This document shows positions 33,585-46,416 of a stretch of 64,000 bases of DNA, one piece after another. The notes below the pieces were generated by a model. It worked only from the letters and a program-made list of their open reading frames with translations. It searched no databases and was not told the origin of the DNA. Position numbers and translations under genes: made by a program. Positions within the stretch are counted from its first letter, which is position 1. Every line of letters starts with the position of its first letter. Source of the DNA: Proteles cristata cristata (taxonomy: Eukaryota; Chordata; Mammalia; Carnivora; Hyaenidae); NCBI GenBank assembly GCA_017311185.1, contig JAESUZ010003526.1, positions 1,736,001 through 1,800,000 of the forward strand, given 5' to 3'.

Positions 33585-34660
33585 AACTTTCTCAGATCTC
33601 TTGATCACTAAATGTTATCAACTTATACTTCAAAAAAATTTTTTCCCCTCATGGGATTATATCATTAATTTGATAAAGAAAAGGAAGAAAAAAAGAATTG
33701 AAGAAGTGACATTTCATTTTTAAATATTTTATTTGAACCCCATCCCTCTTTTCTCCCCTACCCCTGTATAGTTTGGTTATTCACTACTACAAACAAATCC
33801 CCAAAGGAATCACTAGTCAATCAATTCCTCAAACAGCCAAATTCTAATCAGCTAGCACACCCCAGCTGTACTACTGCACAGGAAATGCTGGTCTAGAGAA
33901 GTGTGGAAGATAGCTGAGACAAATCCCCACATAAAAGCAGAGGAACTGCATAGAAAGGCCAAAATCCAAGGACAACATTTGCAACAGAACTGGGTGAAAG
34001 CTCAAAATACAAGCAAATGGGGACAAACACAAGGCCTGTAGGAGGGTGTCTGTGAGGGAGGAAAAGGAAAACAATGGGAGCGCATCTGACAAGCCCCAAA
34101 ACAGCCAAGAGCTCTTCCCTGGGAGGCGTGCGGCCAAATTAAGACCCACAGCCTAGACAGGGAAAGGTTTTGCTGTCTCCAATAATGAATGAATGCAAAG
34201 TATCCATGGTGAAGAATGAAAGAGCCCCATGCTGGGAAGAATCTGCAAGGAGAAGAATAATATGCTAGATTTCATAAATCAAAAATATGAAGTGTCTGTA
34301 ATAAAAATAGAAAACTCAGTATCAGGACTTGATGGGAATATAATAATATTTGTTTAATGAATAAACAAACCCCTTTCATCTGTGATTACAGGTGCCTCTA
34401 AGGTCCTTCTGATACAATTCAGTAAAAACTTTTTTTTTTACTACGACCTACAGAGAGACAAATAAATTTACATGACACAGTATATACATACATACAAGAA
34501 TATATGATGAAAACAATTTCCTGAAATAAGGTTTGCCCTTACTGCCGTGAAGCACTTTGATTTTTCTATTCTAGGTTTTTTTTTGGCAGGAGGGTGTGGT
34601 TATGAGGAGACTGGGCTGAATTTACAGTATGAAAAACATTGCCAAGTAGCATACCAGTCA
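33585..34660 (-). other. Intron 5, unresolved
   Basis: About 1.1 kb without a recognisable repeat or gene. Frames up to 92 codons at 33871-34149 have no supporting evidence. Confidence 0.4.
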
Positions 34661-34671
34661 ATGTGTAGTGG

Positions 34672-34903
34672 CATAACCCCCCCCCGCTTTTTAAATGCTT
34701 TTATTTTTAAGAGAGAGAGGAAGAGAGAGAGACAGGGCATGAGCAGGGGAGGGGCAGAGAGAGGGAGACACAGAATCCCAAGCAGGCTCCAGGCTCTGAG
34801 CTGTCAGCACAAGGGCCTGAGGCAGGGCTCGAACGCCTGGACCGCAAGATCATGACTTGAGTCGAAGTCGGGAGGTTAACCGACTGAGCCCTCCGGGTGC
34901 CCC
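34672..34903 (-). mobile_element. CAN-SINE next to a MIR
   Basis: The 8-bp flank tgtagtgg is on both sides (34664-34671, 34904-34911). Preceded by C10. Confidence 0.9.
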
Positions 34904-34904
34904 T

Positions 34905-35045
34905 GTAGTGGTCTATTTTCAAATCCGGACTCTGCTGTGTCTGATTTACCTGTGGGCAAATAACTTACCCTCTTTGTGCTTCAGAGTCCTCATTTATAAA
35001 ATAGTAACTGTATTTATAACTGCAAGGTTTTTAGAAGGTTAGAGT
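34905..35045 (-). mobile_element. MIR relic
   Basis: caaatccggactctgctgtg, ctgtgggcaaataacttacc, ctttgtgcttcagagtcctc and atttataaaatagtaactgt. Confidence 0.85.
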
Positions 35046-35277
35046 TTGTGCATAGAAAGTCCTTACAATGGTTTTTGGTGCTGTTGTTATTTGAGCCAAA
35101 GTCTAAGAATTTGTGTCTTACCTATTAAGAGAAAATTTTTAAGTGAGCTACAGATGATATAATAAAGTACTCTGAAAACAGATTAAGAAGGGATATGTTG
35201 AATTTCATGTTCATAAAAGATTCTCTTAATAACCAAAACTAGACATTTTTTTGACCATAGCTTTGAGCACTGCTTAC

Positions 35278-35376
35278 CTATGATGTCATTTCTCATTGCT
35301 TCTGTAATCGGTATTGGTTTAGCAGCATCTGGAGATATGTATTTGGTAAAAGTATTCACTGCATCTTGTTCTATAC
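35278..35376 (-). CDS. AKAP10: AKAP10 exon 5: RGS domain 1, middle (residues about 291-324)
   Basis: A 99-bp exon, phase 1 to phase 1, with acceptor ccttgcag and donor gtaagc. It reads SIEQDAVNTFTKYISPDA and continues AKPIPITEAMRNDIIA. The TFTKYISPDA segment resumes the RGS fold after the exon 4 insert. It lies 18.1 kb from exon 4, across the most repeat-rich intron in the window. Confidence 0.96.
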
Positions 35377-35770
35377 CTGCAAGGGAAGAAGGTGACAACT
35401 TCAAAACTCAAAGCGCAACCTGGACCAGGAATGGACTATAATCTTGAACAGCAGGGCTGTCTGCTGTATGCCCAAGCGTGTGTGTGCACACACACAAATA
35501 CATCCATATTTATTACAAATATACATACATATAAAAATAGGTATGGGACAAAACAATGTTGCTTCTTCACTGGTCTGTGGAACAGAGAAGTTAATTCAGA
35601 AGACGTGAGTCCCGCCCCCTACTCCTCATCTAAACTAATCGACTGCTCCTTAATAGCAATTATTTATGCATGGTCTCTTTCCACGTCTCTTCTCCAAAAT
35701 CCCAAGTCGAGGGACTTGCACAGCAATGTTAACAGCAAGAGCTCCAACATTATTTATAAATCCACACTTA
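35377..35770 (-). other. Intron 4 next to exon 5
   Basis: A CACACA stretch near 35488 and otherwise unique-looking sequence. Confidence 0.5.
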
Positions 35771-35786
35771 AAATATTTTACAAAAT

Positions 35787-35974
35787 GGGGCACCTGGGTG
35801 GCTCAGTCGGTTGGGCGTCAATGACTTCAGCTTAGGTCATGATCTCTTAGTTCGTGAGGTCCAGCTCTGTGCTGATGGCTCAGAGCCTGGAGCCTGCTTC
35901 AGATTCTGTGTCTCCCTCTCTCTGCCCCTCCCCTGCTTGCACTCTGTCTCTCTCTCTCAAAAATAAATAACATT
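35787..35974 (+). mobile_element. CAN-SINE
   Basis: Lacks about 25 bp of the body (gtccagctctgtgctgatgg). Imperfect flank aaaatattttacaaaatg / tatattttagaaaatg. Confidence 0.9.
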
Positions 35975-36059
35975 AAAAAATATATATTTTAGAAAATGAT
36001 TTCAAGTTTATGAATACATTCCTTCGACTTTCAACAACCCTAGAAGGTTAAAACAATAG

Positions 36060-36470
36060 ATATCAAACGTTTTAGTCTCAGGACTTCTTTGTAACCTTAA
36101 GTTAAACTGAAGAACCTAAAGAGCTTTTGTTAATGTGAGTTTTATCTATAGGTATTAAAGTATTAGAAATGCAAATAAGAAAAAAAATATTTATTCAGTT
36201 AAAATTAACAATATTAAATCTGTTATAAGTTAACATACAGACTATTTTTATGGCGGAAAAAAACCCCCTGATTTTCCAAACTGAAAAAATTAGTGAGAAG
36301 AGGGCACTGTTTTATATTTCTGTCCTGATAGCAAACTGTTGGATTTTCGTTATCTGCTTTGGCACTCAATCTGCTGTCTATTCTGTGTCGGCTCAAGTAT
36401 ATTCTGATGTGGTGGTACCACCACACACTCTTCATTCTGATTCCTGGCACAGAGCTTCTAAAACCAACCT
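36060..36470. repeat. Probable ancient mammalian dispersed repeat, family unresolved
   Basis: The order of taaagagcttttgttaatgt, acaatattaaatctgttata and aaaaaattagtgagaagagg, then gcactcaatctgctgtctat, resembles an old mammal-wide element. I cannot name it with certainty. Confidence 0.4.
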
Positions 36471-36819
36471 CTGCGATTTCCTGAGCAGTAGGGGTGAGAG
36501 GAACATAGTCTGCTATTCATAATAAGCCCCTTTCCACTATAGGAAAGTTTATGGTAATGAGGTAACTTGCAGAATGGGGCTGGTTGCCAGAGGAACACAC
36601 TGTGTGGTCACAGAACTGGAATTTTCAGCCCCACTCCCCAACCTCCAGGGAGGGTAGAGGGGCTGAGGGTCATCATGTTAATCTCCAATGGTCAATAATT
36701 TAATCAAACGTGCCCAGATTGTAGAACCATGAAAACCCTAGATGAAGTGATTCAGAGCTTCCAGGTTGGTGAATGCATCCATGTGCTGGGAGGGTGGCAC
36801 ACCCCAACCCCTCAGAGAC

Positions 36820-36930
36820 ATAGGCTGTCAGCCTGGAGCCTGTCATGGGACTCAAACTCACAAACTGTGAGATCATGACCTGAGCTGAAACCAAAGGTTT
36901 CACTTAACCAACTGAGCCACTCAGATGCCC
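36820..36930 (-). mobile_element. CAN-SINE head fragment
   Basis: Only the tRNA-like half remains (gggcatctgagtggctcagt on the minus strand). The tail side is missing. Confidence 0.8.
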
Positions 36931-36984
36931 TATGATGTACTTTAAAATAAAACAGTAAATGTAAGTAAAATGTTCTGTCAGCTA

Positions 36985-37300
36985 TTATAACAGATTATTG
37001 AACACAAGGAGAAGTTGTGGAAATCCCAGATTTGTAGCTGGTTGGCCAGAAGTACAGATGACAACTGTACTTGTCATTTGCAACTGGCATCTGAAGCGGG
37101 CAGCAATCCTGTGGAACTGCGCCCTTAACCTGTGAGGTCTGTGCTAACTCCACGTAGTTATGGCCAGAATGAATTAAACGGTAGGACTCCCAGTTATTGC
37201 CCACAGAGAACTGGAGAAGTACTTGATGTGGAAAGTCCACATGTTTGGTGTCACAAGTGTTGTGAACAGAGGAATGGTTTTCTTTTACTTATATTAAGAA
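36985..37300. repeat. Possible old dispersed repeat, family unresolved
   Basis: atttgtagctggttggccag, atttgcaactggcatctgaa, cccttaacctgtgaggtctg and tttggtgtcacaagtgttgt look like a repeat I have met before but cannot assign. It may be a decayed LTR or DNA element. Confidence 0.35.
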
Positions 37301-37540
37301 AATCTCGCCTCAGATAGGCACAGATGGGAAAAGGACTATTTTAATAGCTGTTTGAGATCACTGTGGATAAATTCTTGATACTACACCAAAATGTGACAAT
37401 TGGTAATTTCTTAAAGGTAAGTTAGAATGGTAGAAGTGCAAACCCTATCAGTGAACTTGTCTGTTATATTAAAATCAAATGGTGTATCTCCCTTTAGTAT
37501 ATCTTTAAGTCATGATTTTTATTACATCATACATATTTTT

Positions 37541-37726
37541 TAGAAATTTTAAATGCTTATAATTTTTGAGAGAGTACAAGAGAGGGGGGGAAGGCTAGAG
37601 AGAGGGGGAGAGAGAATCCCAAGCAGGCTCACGGGTGGGGCTCAATCTCACAAGCTGTGAGATCATGATCTGAGCCTAAATTAAGATGGAGTTGGACATT
37701 CAGCCGACTGAGTCACCAGGTGCCCC
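37541..37726 (-). mobile_element. Diverged CAN-SINE
   Basis: Flanked by acatcatacatattttt and acatcatatattttt. Confidence 0.88.
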
Positions 37727-37840
37727 AACATCATATATTTTTTTGAGTATTTTGGAAAATATTGGTTCACTGACTTATGTAGATCTTCCGAATGTTGATA
37801 CCCTGCATCATCTAGTGTAAAAAAAAAAAAAAAAATCACA

Positions 37841-38062
37841 GGGCACCTGGGTGGCTCAGTCAGTTAAGCATCCGACTTCGGGTCAGGTCATGATCTTGCT
37901 GTTCGTGGGTCTGAGCCCCACATCGGGTTCTGTGCTGGCAGTTCAGAGCCTGGAGCCTGTTTCAGATTTTGTGTTTCCCTCTCTCTCTGCCCCTCCTCCG
38001 CTCATGCTCTGTCTCTCTCTGTCTCAAAAATTAAAAAATAAACTATTAAAAAAATTAAAGAA
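37841..38062 (+). mobile_element. CAN-SINE
   Basis: Flanked by aaaaaaatcaca on both sides, so inserted at an A-run. Confidence 0.92.
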
Positions 38063-38334
38063 AAAAAAATCACATCATTAATATCACCAAACATCAGAAC
38101 ACTCTTTAAAGCTGTCAAAGCATAGCGTAGTTTTCCAAAATTCTAATTTTCACTTGAAAAGCTTAAACTTTACCATAGGCAACAAATACGGTCGGCTGTT
38201 TTCCATGAAATGTCAAGCTCGATTCATTCATTTCCAAGAAAATATCTGGCAAATACTCAAGTCTGTAACCACAGTCATTCTTTGGAGTAAAAATGGTATT
38301 CCATTAAAAAAAGCAGCTAATTGAGCTCACAGAA

Positions 38335-38480
38335 ACAAAACCACACACCCACGCTGTGATGAGCACTGGTTGTCGCACAGAGGTGCTGAACCGCACTCCT
38401 GAAACTTGTATTACACTGTAAGTTAACGACTGGACTTTGAATAAAAACTTGAAAATAAAATAAAAACATTTATATCTTAA
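38335..38480 (+). mobile_element. Carnivore L1 3' end, short
   Basis: gtgatgagcactggttgtcg, acttgtattacactgtaagt and gactggactttgaataaaaa. Heavily 5' truncated. Confidence 0.85.
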
Positions 38481-39259
38481 AAAAATACATATTCCCCAGA
38501 GTTTAGATTTAATAAAGTTAATTACCTACTTCCCCAAAGACATCTTTAAGTAAAACTGACAGTTTTACTGGGAGTACATGGCAGCACAAAATGAGTATTA
38601 GTACAATTTGGCCCAAGGGCAGCGGGTTTTTCCACAACTGCCTTTGCACCGTCACTACAAATGTCAACACAGTGAAAAAGACAACATCTCAGAATTATTG
38701 TGCAAACAGTTGGGACTACATGTACCCTGTTGAAAAAATTCTCAGGGACTCTCTATGGGTATGCAAACCATACTTTAATAGATTTTTCTTAGGATAGATT
38801 ATTATCCCTATTTTTACAGAAAAAAACCTTTATGTACAAAAATTTTAAATGGCTTAAGAAAGTGCTGGGGTGAGGGTCAGGCCAGGGAGAAGCAAAAAAC
38901 ATAGTTTTTGTATGTGACTAAAGTTGTTATCAGCCTAAAATAGATTTCGATAAGATCTTAAGTCCTGTGGTGACCACAATAAAAACATCTACAGAAGATA
39001 TGCAAAAGAATGAGAAAGAAATCTTAAGTGTATCACTACCTAAGAACAAGGAAACACAAAGGAAGACAACAAGAGATGAAAAGAGGGAAAAAGACTTAAA
39101 AGCCATTCACAAAAACAATGACAAGATGGCAACAGTAAATTCTACCCTATCAATAATTACTTTAAATGTAAATGGATTAAACTCCCCAAAAGACATAGGC
39201 TGAATGTATTTTTATTTAAATAATCAAGATCCCATTACATGCTGTCTACAAGAGACTCA

Positions 39260-39460
39260 TTTTTTTTTAATGTTTATTTTTGAGAGAGAGAGAGAGAGCG
39301 AGCGCGCGAGCGCGCGCGCATGAGCAGAGATAGAGTCCAAAACAGGCTCCAGGCTTTGAGCTGTCAGCAGAGCCCAACAAGAGGCTCAAACTCACAGTTC
39401 ATGAGCTCATAACCTGGGCCATAGTCAGACACTTAATCAACTGAACCACCCAGGCACCCC
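39260..39460 (-). mobile_element. CAN-SINE inside L1
   Basis: Duplication aagagactca at 39250-39259 and 39461-39470. Carries an unusual GC-alternating expansion. Confidence 0.92.
39298..39320. repeat. (GC)n alternating purine-pyrimidine tract
   Basis: Reads gcgagcgcgcgagcgcgcgc and follows a GA run, replacing the usual purine tract of the SINE. The CpG density here is extreme for this region. Confidence 0.9.
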
Positions 39461-40144
39461 AAGAGACTCACTTGAGATTTAAGGACACACACAGGCTCAA
39501 AGTGAAGGGATGTTAAAGATATTCCATGCAAATAGTAACCAAAAAATTGTAGGGGAAAGGGGACTAACCTTTATCAGACAAAAAAACCCCTTTATGTCAA
39601 CAACTGTCACAAGAGACAATGATAAAAGGGTCAATCCACCTAGAAGACTTAACAATTATAAATACATATGTACCTAACATCAGAGCATCTAAATATTAAA
39701 TCAACCACTGACAAAAGTGAAGGAAGAAATAAGCACCAATACAATAATAGAAGACATCAATACCCCATTTTCAATAATGGATACAGAATATCCAGACAGA
39801 GAATCAGGAAGGAAACAGAGGACTCAAACACCACCACAGACCAAAAGGACCTAAGAGACATATACAGAAGATTCCACCTTACAGCAGCAGAAGGGATATA
39901 CATTCTTCTTAACACATTCAGATCACTCTCTACGACAGATCGCATGTTAAGCCAAAAACAGGTTTTAAATTTAAGACAGAAATCATAACAAGTATCTTTG
40001 CCAACAGCAATGGAATAAACCCAGAAATCAAAAGCAAAGAGAAAACTGGAGAATTCAAAAATATGTGAAAATTAAACAATATACTCTTGAACAATAAATA
40101 AGTTAAAAAAATACATCAGGAAATTTAAAAAATATCTGGACACT

Positions 40145-40240
40145 GGGGTACCTGGCTGACTTAGTCACTAGAACATGCAACTCTTGATCTTGGGATGGTG
40201 AGTTCAAGCCTCATGCTAGGCATGTAGCCTACTTTAAAAT
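40145..40240 (+). mobile_element. Short tRNA-type SINE
   Basis: ggggtacctggctgacttag then gagttcaagcctcatgctag. The tail is degraded. Confidence 0.75.
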
Positions 40241-40347
40241 CTTGGGACAAATGAAAACACAACATACCAAAATGAGAAGCAGTAAAACCAGTATCAAGAG
40301 AGGCATTTACAGCTATAAATGCTGACATTAACAAAGTAGAAAGATCT

Positions 40348-40438
40348 CAACTTGGGGCTCGAACCCACAAACTGTGAGATCAATGACTGGAGCACATATC
40401 AAGAGTCAAACGCTTAACCAACTGAGCCACCCAGGCAC
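40348..40438 (-). mobile_element. CAN-SINE head fragment
   Basis: gagtgcctgggtggctcagt on the minus strand, without a GA tract or tail. Confidence 0.8.
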
Positions 40439-40439
40439 T

Positions 40440-41580
40440 CAACTTAGTATCTACTTCAATGGAAGTACAAAACACCAGTAGATTCTAAAGAAGTTACTCA
40501 GAAGAAATTAGACAGCAATTCTGAGTTCTTAATATCATCAATCTTTAGTAACAAAAGCAGTAGGCCATTATGAATTCCTTTATGGCCACCTTCTGAGGCT
40601 CGAGAAGTTTTAATACAATGAAAATGATTACAACAGGAACCTTAGAGGCAGGTGTTAGATCACCATCTTCCTAATATCTTTGCTTCTTAAAGGGAAAATA
40701 GAAAATCCATAGAGGAAACTCATTCTTTAATTTGCTTTGAAATATCCTAAGGACTGGGTCAAGATGAAATAAATACAGCCCACCCACCCCACAGAATGCA
40801 ACTAAAACACTAGACAAATGTACCTGAGGACTGGGAAACGGCAGCAGGCAGGCAGACTGAGAAGGGAAACCAGAACTCAAAGTGCCACCATAGCAGAGCC
40901 GTTTCCCACTGTTTCCCCAGTACCTCCTGGCCTGGACTCAAAAGCTGAACCTGCACATGGACGCACAAAGAAAAAGCTCCAGAGAAGCCCTCTATTTCTA
41001 GTCTGAGGAGCAGGACGGGGGTTCATACGGATAGCGAGAGTGAGGGAAGTCTCCTGGGCTTTCTTTTTCACTCCAGTCTCGGTGCCCAGGCAATGGCAGC
41101 AGCACCCGGGCAGGCTCCAAAAGCTCTTTGACAGAGAAACTGTCCCAGTAAGAAGAGGAGAATCCCTCTTTCTTTTACCCACTGTCCTCTGGCTGCTTGG
41201 CCACAGAGGCTGACACAGTTGTGGAAAGTAAAGCCCCAACTTTCTAGCCAAACAACCAGGAAGGTAGGGTCCCCTAGGCACCAGAAGCTGTTAGAGAAAT
41301 GGCAGAAAAGAAGAAGGCTCATGAAGAGCACGTTAAGTTGTGTGTGTAATCCTGGGCTCATACGTGAACGGGGCGTGTGTGGACTTGACTGTAACAGCAT
41401 ACCAATGGGTCTGAGAACTAAACTATGACCTTTCCACTGGTCAGGTCCCAGACTGGAAACTAGCAGGCATATATACAAACAAAATCCAAAACTAAATGGA
41501 TTCTGGAACCACAGGCTACAGAATGCTAATTGGAACTTGGCTAAACCTAACCAGGTGACTTTCTTGCTAAAGGAAAAATT
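40440..41580 (-). other. Intron 4, unresolved segment
   Basis: GC content is higher than its surroundings. Frames of 134 and 172 codons at 40877-41586 (minus) have no recognisable homology and look like chance in an open stretch, possibly a decayed repeat. Confidence 0.35.
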
Positions 41581-43687
41581 CAACATTCTTTACAGGATCC
41601 ATACATGACCCAGTATTATGTAAGTCAAACTGTCCATAACACAATCCAAAATTAACTGCCATATAAAAACCCAGAAAAATCCCATTATCTCACAAGGGAA
41701 AAGAAAAGTAAGATGATACAGATATACAGATGGTGGAATTATAGAACGAAGATTTCTTTTTAATAACCATGTTCCAAGAAGTAAGGTCAAATACTCTTGA
41801 AACAAATGGAAAGACAAACTTAGCAGAGAAACAAGAGAGAGGAGGGGGAGGGAGGAGGGGGAGGAGAAACAAATGGAGGCTTTAGAACATGAACACACAC
41901 AAACACACACACAAGGTTAAAATTCACTGGACTCACAGCATGATAGAAATGACAGAGTAAAGAATCAGTGAATTCAGATATATGAATAGAAAATTTCCAA
42001 ACTGTATAACAGGAAAAAAAATTAGACCAAAGTACATTAGAGCCTCAAAGATCTGCAGGGCAATGACAAAGATGCATCTGGGGCATTAAAATCTCAGAAG
42101 AAAGGGAAAGAAGTACCAAAAAGTCAAAAAAAAAAAAAAAGTGAAAGAACAATGGCTGAAAACTTCCTCCCAAAATGGCCAAAAACCAAATTTCGAAAAT
42201 CAAAAAGCTCAGTGAACCTCGGGAACAAACACTATAGCCAAACTGCTGGACATTAAAGACAGGGAAAGAATCTCAAAAGCAGCTATAAAAAAGATGCTAA
42301 ATATAAGGTAATAATGATTCCAAGGCTGCAGATTTCTCCTAGAAATCATGGAGGCCAGAGGCAGCAAAACAGAACTTTTAAAATGTAAGAGAAAAGAACA
42401 ATCAACCTCAAATTCTCTATCAAATGAAAAATGCTTCAAAATAAAGACTTAGATGGAATATTATTGAGAAGATTAAAGTTCTCTGATAGCAGTCCTGCTC
42501 TAGAAGAAATGTTAGAGGGATCTTTGAGATGCTGGTGACATAATAGAAATAATAACCGAACTTTAGGAAGGAAGGAACACCAACAGATATGGCAAATATT
42601 GGGCTAACATGTAATAGACAATTCTTCTTTTAAGTTCTTTAAGTGTGTCCAACAGTTGAAAGCCAAATTCCTAACATTGTCTGATGGGATTTTCAACAAA
42701 AGTAGATGACCACTACACCACATGAGTGGGGAGATAAGGGGGCCTACACGGCCCCCCATCACTTGATGTGATAAAATGCCAATTTTAAGTAGACTGTGGA
42801 TGTATGATGGTATGTATACTATAATCCCTAGAGAAACCACCAAAAACCTATACAAAGAGATATAACCAAGAACTAAATAGATAAATTCTTAAAATCAAAC
42901 AATCCAAAAGAAAGAGAATAGGAAATCCAAGGATGGGAAACAGAGGGAACACACAAAAAAATAAAATGGGAGACAAATTCAAACACATGAATAATTACAC
43001 TTAACGTAATTACATATAAGTTAAGCTAACAAGTATTGGTAATTTACATATTAGAATGTAAATAATCATGGAGTAATTAACTACACTTAATATAAAGAAC
43101 AGTGTACACTACAACTTATGCTGAAATAAATTTATCAACAAAAAAACAGTTTACCAGAATGGATTAAAAAAAAAAATGACCCAACCACATGCTATCAAAA
43201 GAAACTCACTTTAAAAATGATAAAGGCAAGTCAAAAGTAAAGGGATAGAAAAAGATATATCATGAACTGCAGTGGCTATATAAGTCAGACAGAGAATAAT
43301 TCTGACCTGAAAACAAGTGAAGTTACCACAGATAAAGAGAAGATTATATAATAATATCGATTCACCATGAAGATACAATGATCCTAAATAGGTACAAACC
43401 TAACAACAGAGCCTCAAAACACATGCAAAAACCGATAGAACTCAAAGCACAATTGGAAAAATCCACAACTACGGTTGGAGACTTCAACACTCCTCTCTCA
43501 ATAATAGATACAAAAAGCATAAAAGTACTGGCAAGGACACAGAAAATCTGAACACCATCATCAACCAGCTCCATCTAACTGACATCTATAGAAAACTAGC
43601 AAACAGCAGTATATTCTTTTCATGGTATGTGAAATGTTCACCAAGATAAACCATATCCTAGGCTATTTAAAATTTTTAACAAATTTA

Positions 43688-43883
43688 GGGGCACCTGGGT
43701 GGCTCAGGTCATGATCTCACGGCTTGTGAATTCAAGCCTCGTGTGTTGGGCTCTGTGCTGATAGCTCAGGGTCTGAAGCCTGCTTCAGATTCTGTATCTC
43801 TCTTTCTCTGCCCCTCCCCTGCTCACACGCTCTCTCCCCTCCCTGTCTCACAAGATAAATAAACATTAAAAAAGTAAAAAAAG
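43688..43883 (+). mobile_element. CAN-SINE with head deletion
   Basis: Perfect 15-bp duplication tttttaacaaattta (43673-43687, 43884-43898). About 25 bp after the A box are missing. Confidence 0.95.
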
Positions 43884-44165
43884 TTTTTAACAAATTTAAA
43901 AGAATTGAAATCATTCAAAGTATGTTTTCTAACCATAATATAATTAACTGGGAAATCGATAACAAAAAGATAACAGAAAAAATTCAAACACCTGAAAATC
44001 AAAACATATTTCTAAATAACCATGAGCAAAACATTAAGACTCCAGGGAAAGTAGATGTTTCATTTTTGCTTAATTCAAAGTCTCAGAATTTGTCAGATGT
44101 AGCTAAAACAGTGATTAGAAGGAAATTTATAGCATTACGTGCTTATCTTAAAAAAGAAAGGTCTT

Positions 44166-44393
44166 GGGGGTACCTGGGTGGCTCAGTTCGTTAAGTGTCT
44201 GACTCTTGATTTCCACCGAGGTCATGATCCTAGGGTTGTGGGATCAAGCCCCACGTAGGGCTCTGTACTGACAATGCAGAGCCTCTTTTGGATTCTCTCT
44301 CTTTCTCCCTCTCTCTCTGCCCCCTACTGCTTGCATGCCCACACATGTGAGCAAGCTCTCACTTTCTCAGAATAAATAAATAAACTTAAAAAA
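44166..44393 (+). mobile_element. Older CAN-SINE type
   Basis: gtgtctgactcttgatttcc and ggttgtgggatcaagcccca mark an older subfamily that ends tgtgagcaagctctc. Confidence 0.88.
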
Positions 44394-44416
44394 AAGAAGA
44401 AAAAGAAAACTCTTTT

Positions 44417-44499
44417 GGGCATCTGGCTGGCTCAGTCTGTAGTACGCAACTGCTAATATCAGGGTTATAAGTTTGAGCCCACATTGGGTGTAGAGATTA

Positions 44500-44533
<34 letters not shown>

Positions 44534-44543
44534 AAAAAAAAAA
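44417..44543 (+). mobile_element. Short tRNA-type SINE with long A-tail
   Basis: gggcatctggctggctcagt then acattgggtgtagagattac, followed by more than 25 A. Directly downstream of another SINE. Confidence 0.85.
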
Positions 44544-44682
44544 GGTCTCAAACAATTTAAGTTTCTATCTTAAGAAACAAGAAAAAAAGTAAAATCTAAA
44601 GCAAGCAGGAGGAAAGAAGTAACACAGAGCACAAAATCCATAAAACTGAAAAGAGAAAAACAGATAAAAATCAATTAAATCA

Positions 44683-44893
44683 GGGCGCCTGGGTGGCTTA
44701 GTCGGTTAAGCGTCCGACTTTCGCTTAGGTCATGATCTCACGGTTCGTGGGTTCGAGCCCCGCGTCGGGTTCTGTGCTGACTGCTGGCTCAGAGCCTGGA
44801 GCCTATTTCAGAGTCTGTATCTCCCTCTCTCTCTGACCCTCCCCTGCTCACACTGTCTCTCTCTCTCTCTCTCCTAGAAATAAAACATTAAAA
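44683..44893 (+). mobile_element. CAN-SINE, young 'tttcgcttagg' subfamily
   Basis: Perfect 17-bp duplication aaaaatcaattaaatca at 44666-44682 and 44894-44910. Confidence 0.96.
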
Positions 44894-45974
44894 AAAAATC
44901 AATTAAATCAAAAGCTAGTTCTTTTAAAAAGACAGATTAAACCCCTAGATACACTGGCAAAGAAAAAAGACACAATTACCATATCAGAAGTGAAAAAGGG
45001 GAATTACTACAAATTTGAGATAAAAAAGACAGTAAGGGAATGCTAGATAATTACATGCCCATAAATCCAACAAGTTAATGAAATTAACAATTCCTTGAAA
45101 GCCACAAAGTACTAACATTCCCTCAAAAGGAAATGGATAACCTGAATAGTCCCATATCTATTAAAGAAACTGAAATCATAGTGTGAAACATTCTGAAAAA
45201 ACACACAAAAAGCTCCCACAATTCCACATGATCTCTTCCAGAAAAGAGAAGTGGTGGGAAAGCTTCCCAACTCTTTTTGGGCCAACATTACTTTGATACT
45301 AAAATCAGACACAAGCAGTACAAGAAAACTACAGATCAAATCCATCATAAACATAAATACAAAGATGTTTAACAAAATTTCGAAAATCACATCTAGCAAC
45401 ATAGAAGAATACACACCACACAACCAAATGGGGCTTCCCTGGGAATGCAAGATTATTCAAACTTTTAAAATCAATCAATATAATACATCACAGTAAGAGA
45501 CAAAAAAAGGAAAACTGCATGGTCATATCAAACAACACAGAAAAAAACATGACAAAATTCAACATCATTCATGATTCAAACAACTTTCATGGAACCACTT
45601 AGAGAAGCAGACTTCCATCAACCTGATAAAGAGCCTTTATAAAAAAACCCATGGTTAACCTCATTCTTAATGGTGAAAGACTAAATGTTTTCCCTTCAAG
45701 ATCAGAAAAGAATATTCATTCTCACCACTCCTAATCAATACAATACAGGAAGTCCTAGCCAGTTAAATAAGGCAAGGAGAAAAAAAAAAAGACTGGAAAG
45801 CAAGAAATAACTGTTCTATTCACAAACAACATCAATGTCTATGTAGAAAATCCCAAGCCATCTACAGAAAAATTACCAGAAGCAGTGAGTTTCATAAAGT
45901 CACAGAATAGGTTAACATATAAAAGTCAATGATATCTCTGTATACTAGCAATAAAAAATTAGAAAGAAAAATTT

Positions 45975-46191
45975 AATTTTTTTTTTTAAATTTATTTCTA
46001 GTAGAGAGAGAGAGAGAGAGAGACAGCGTGAGCAGGGAAGCGTCAGAGAGAGAGGGAGTCACAGACTGAAACAGGCTCCAGGCTCTGAGCTGACAGCACA
46101 GAGCCCGACGTGGGGCTCGAACCCACGAACCGCGAGATCATGACCTAAGCGAAAGTCGGACGCTTAACCGACTAAGCCACCCAGGCGCCCC
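45975..46191 (-). mobile_element. CAN-SINE, young 'tttcgcttagg' subfamily
   Basis: Flanked by agaaagaaaaattt and agaaagaaaaagttt. (GA)n of ten units. Confidence 0.95.
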
Positions 46192-46222
46192 AGAAAGAAA
46201 AAGTTTTTAAAATAGCATTCAC

Positions 46223-46416
46223 GGGGCACTTGAGTGGCTCAGTCAATTGAGTATCCGACTTCAGCTCAGGTAATGATCTAATGGTTCATGAGTTCAAGCC
46301 CTGCACTTGGCTCTCTGCTGTCAGCACAGAGCCTGCTTCAGACCCTCGGTCTTCCTCTTTCTCTGTCCCTACCCGGCTCACACTCTTTCAAAAATAAATA
46401 AAAAACATTACAAACA
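46223..46416 (+). mobile_element. Diverged CAN-SINE
   Basis: Imperfect 14-bp duplication aaaatagcattcac / aaaattgcatttac. Confidence 0.9.

Larger units (their letters stand above)
38940..40345 (+). mobile_element. Old L1, ORF2 N-terminal region
   Basis: Decayed ORF2 start: caataattactttaaatgta, then aatggattaaactccccaaa and ctgtctacaagagactcatt, continuing past a SINE with cttgagatttaaggacacac. The translated start resembles the endonuclease opening (IITLNVNGLNSPKD). Frame broken. Confidence 0.85.

Noticed and set aside
40877..41586. Minus-strand frames of 134 and 172 codons in intron 4
   Set aside because: No recognisable homology and no splice-signal agreement with AKAP10. A chance open stretch in a GC-richer patch is more likely.
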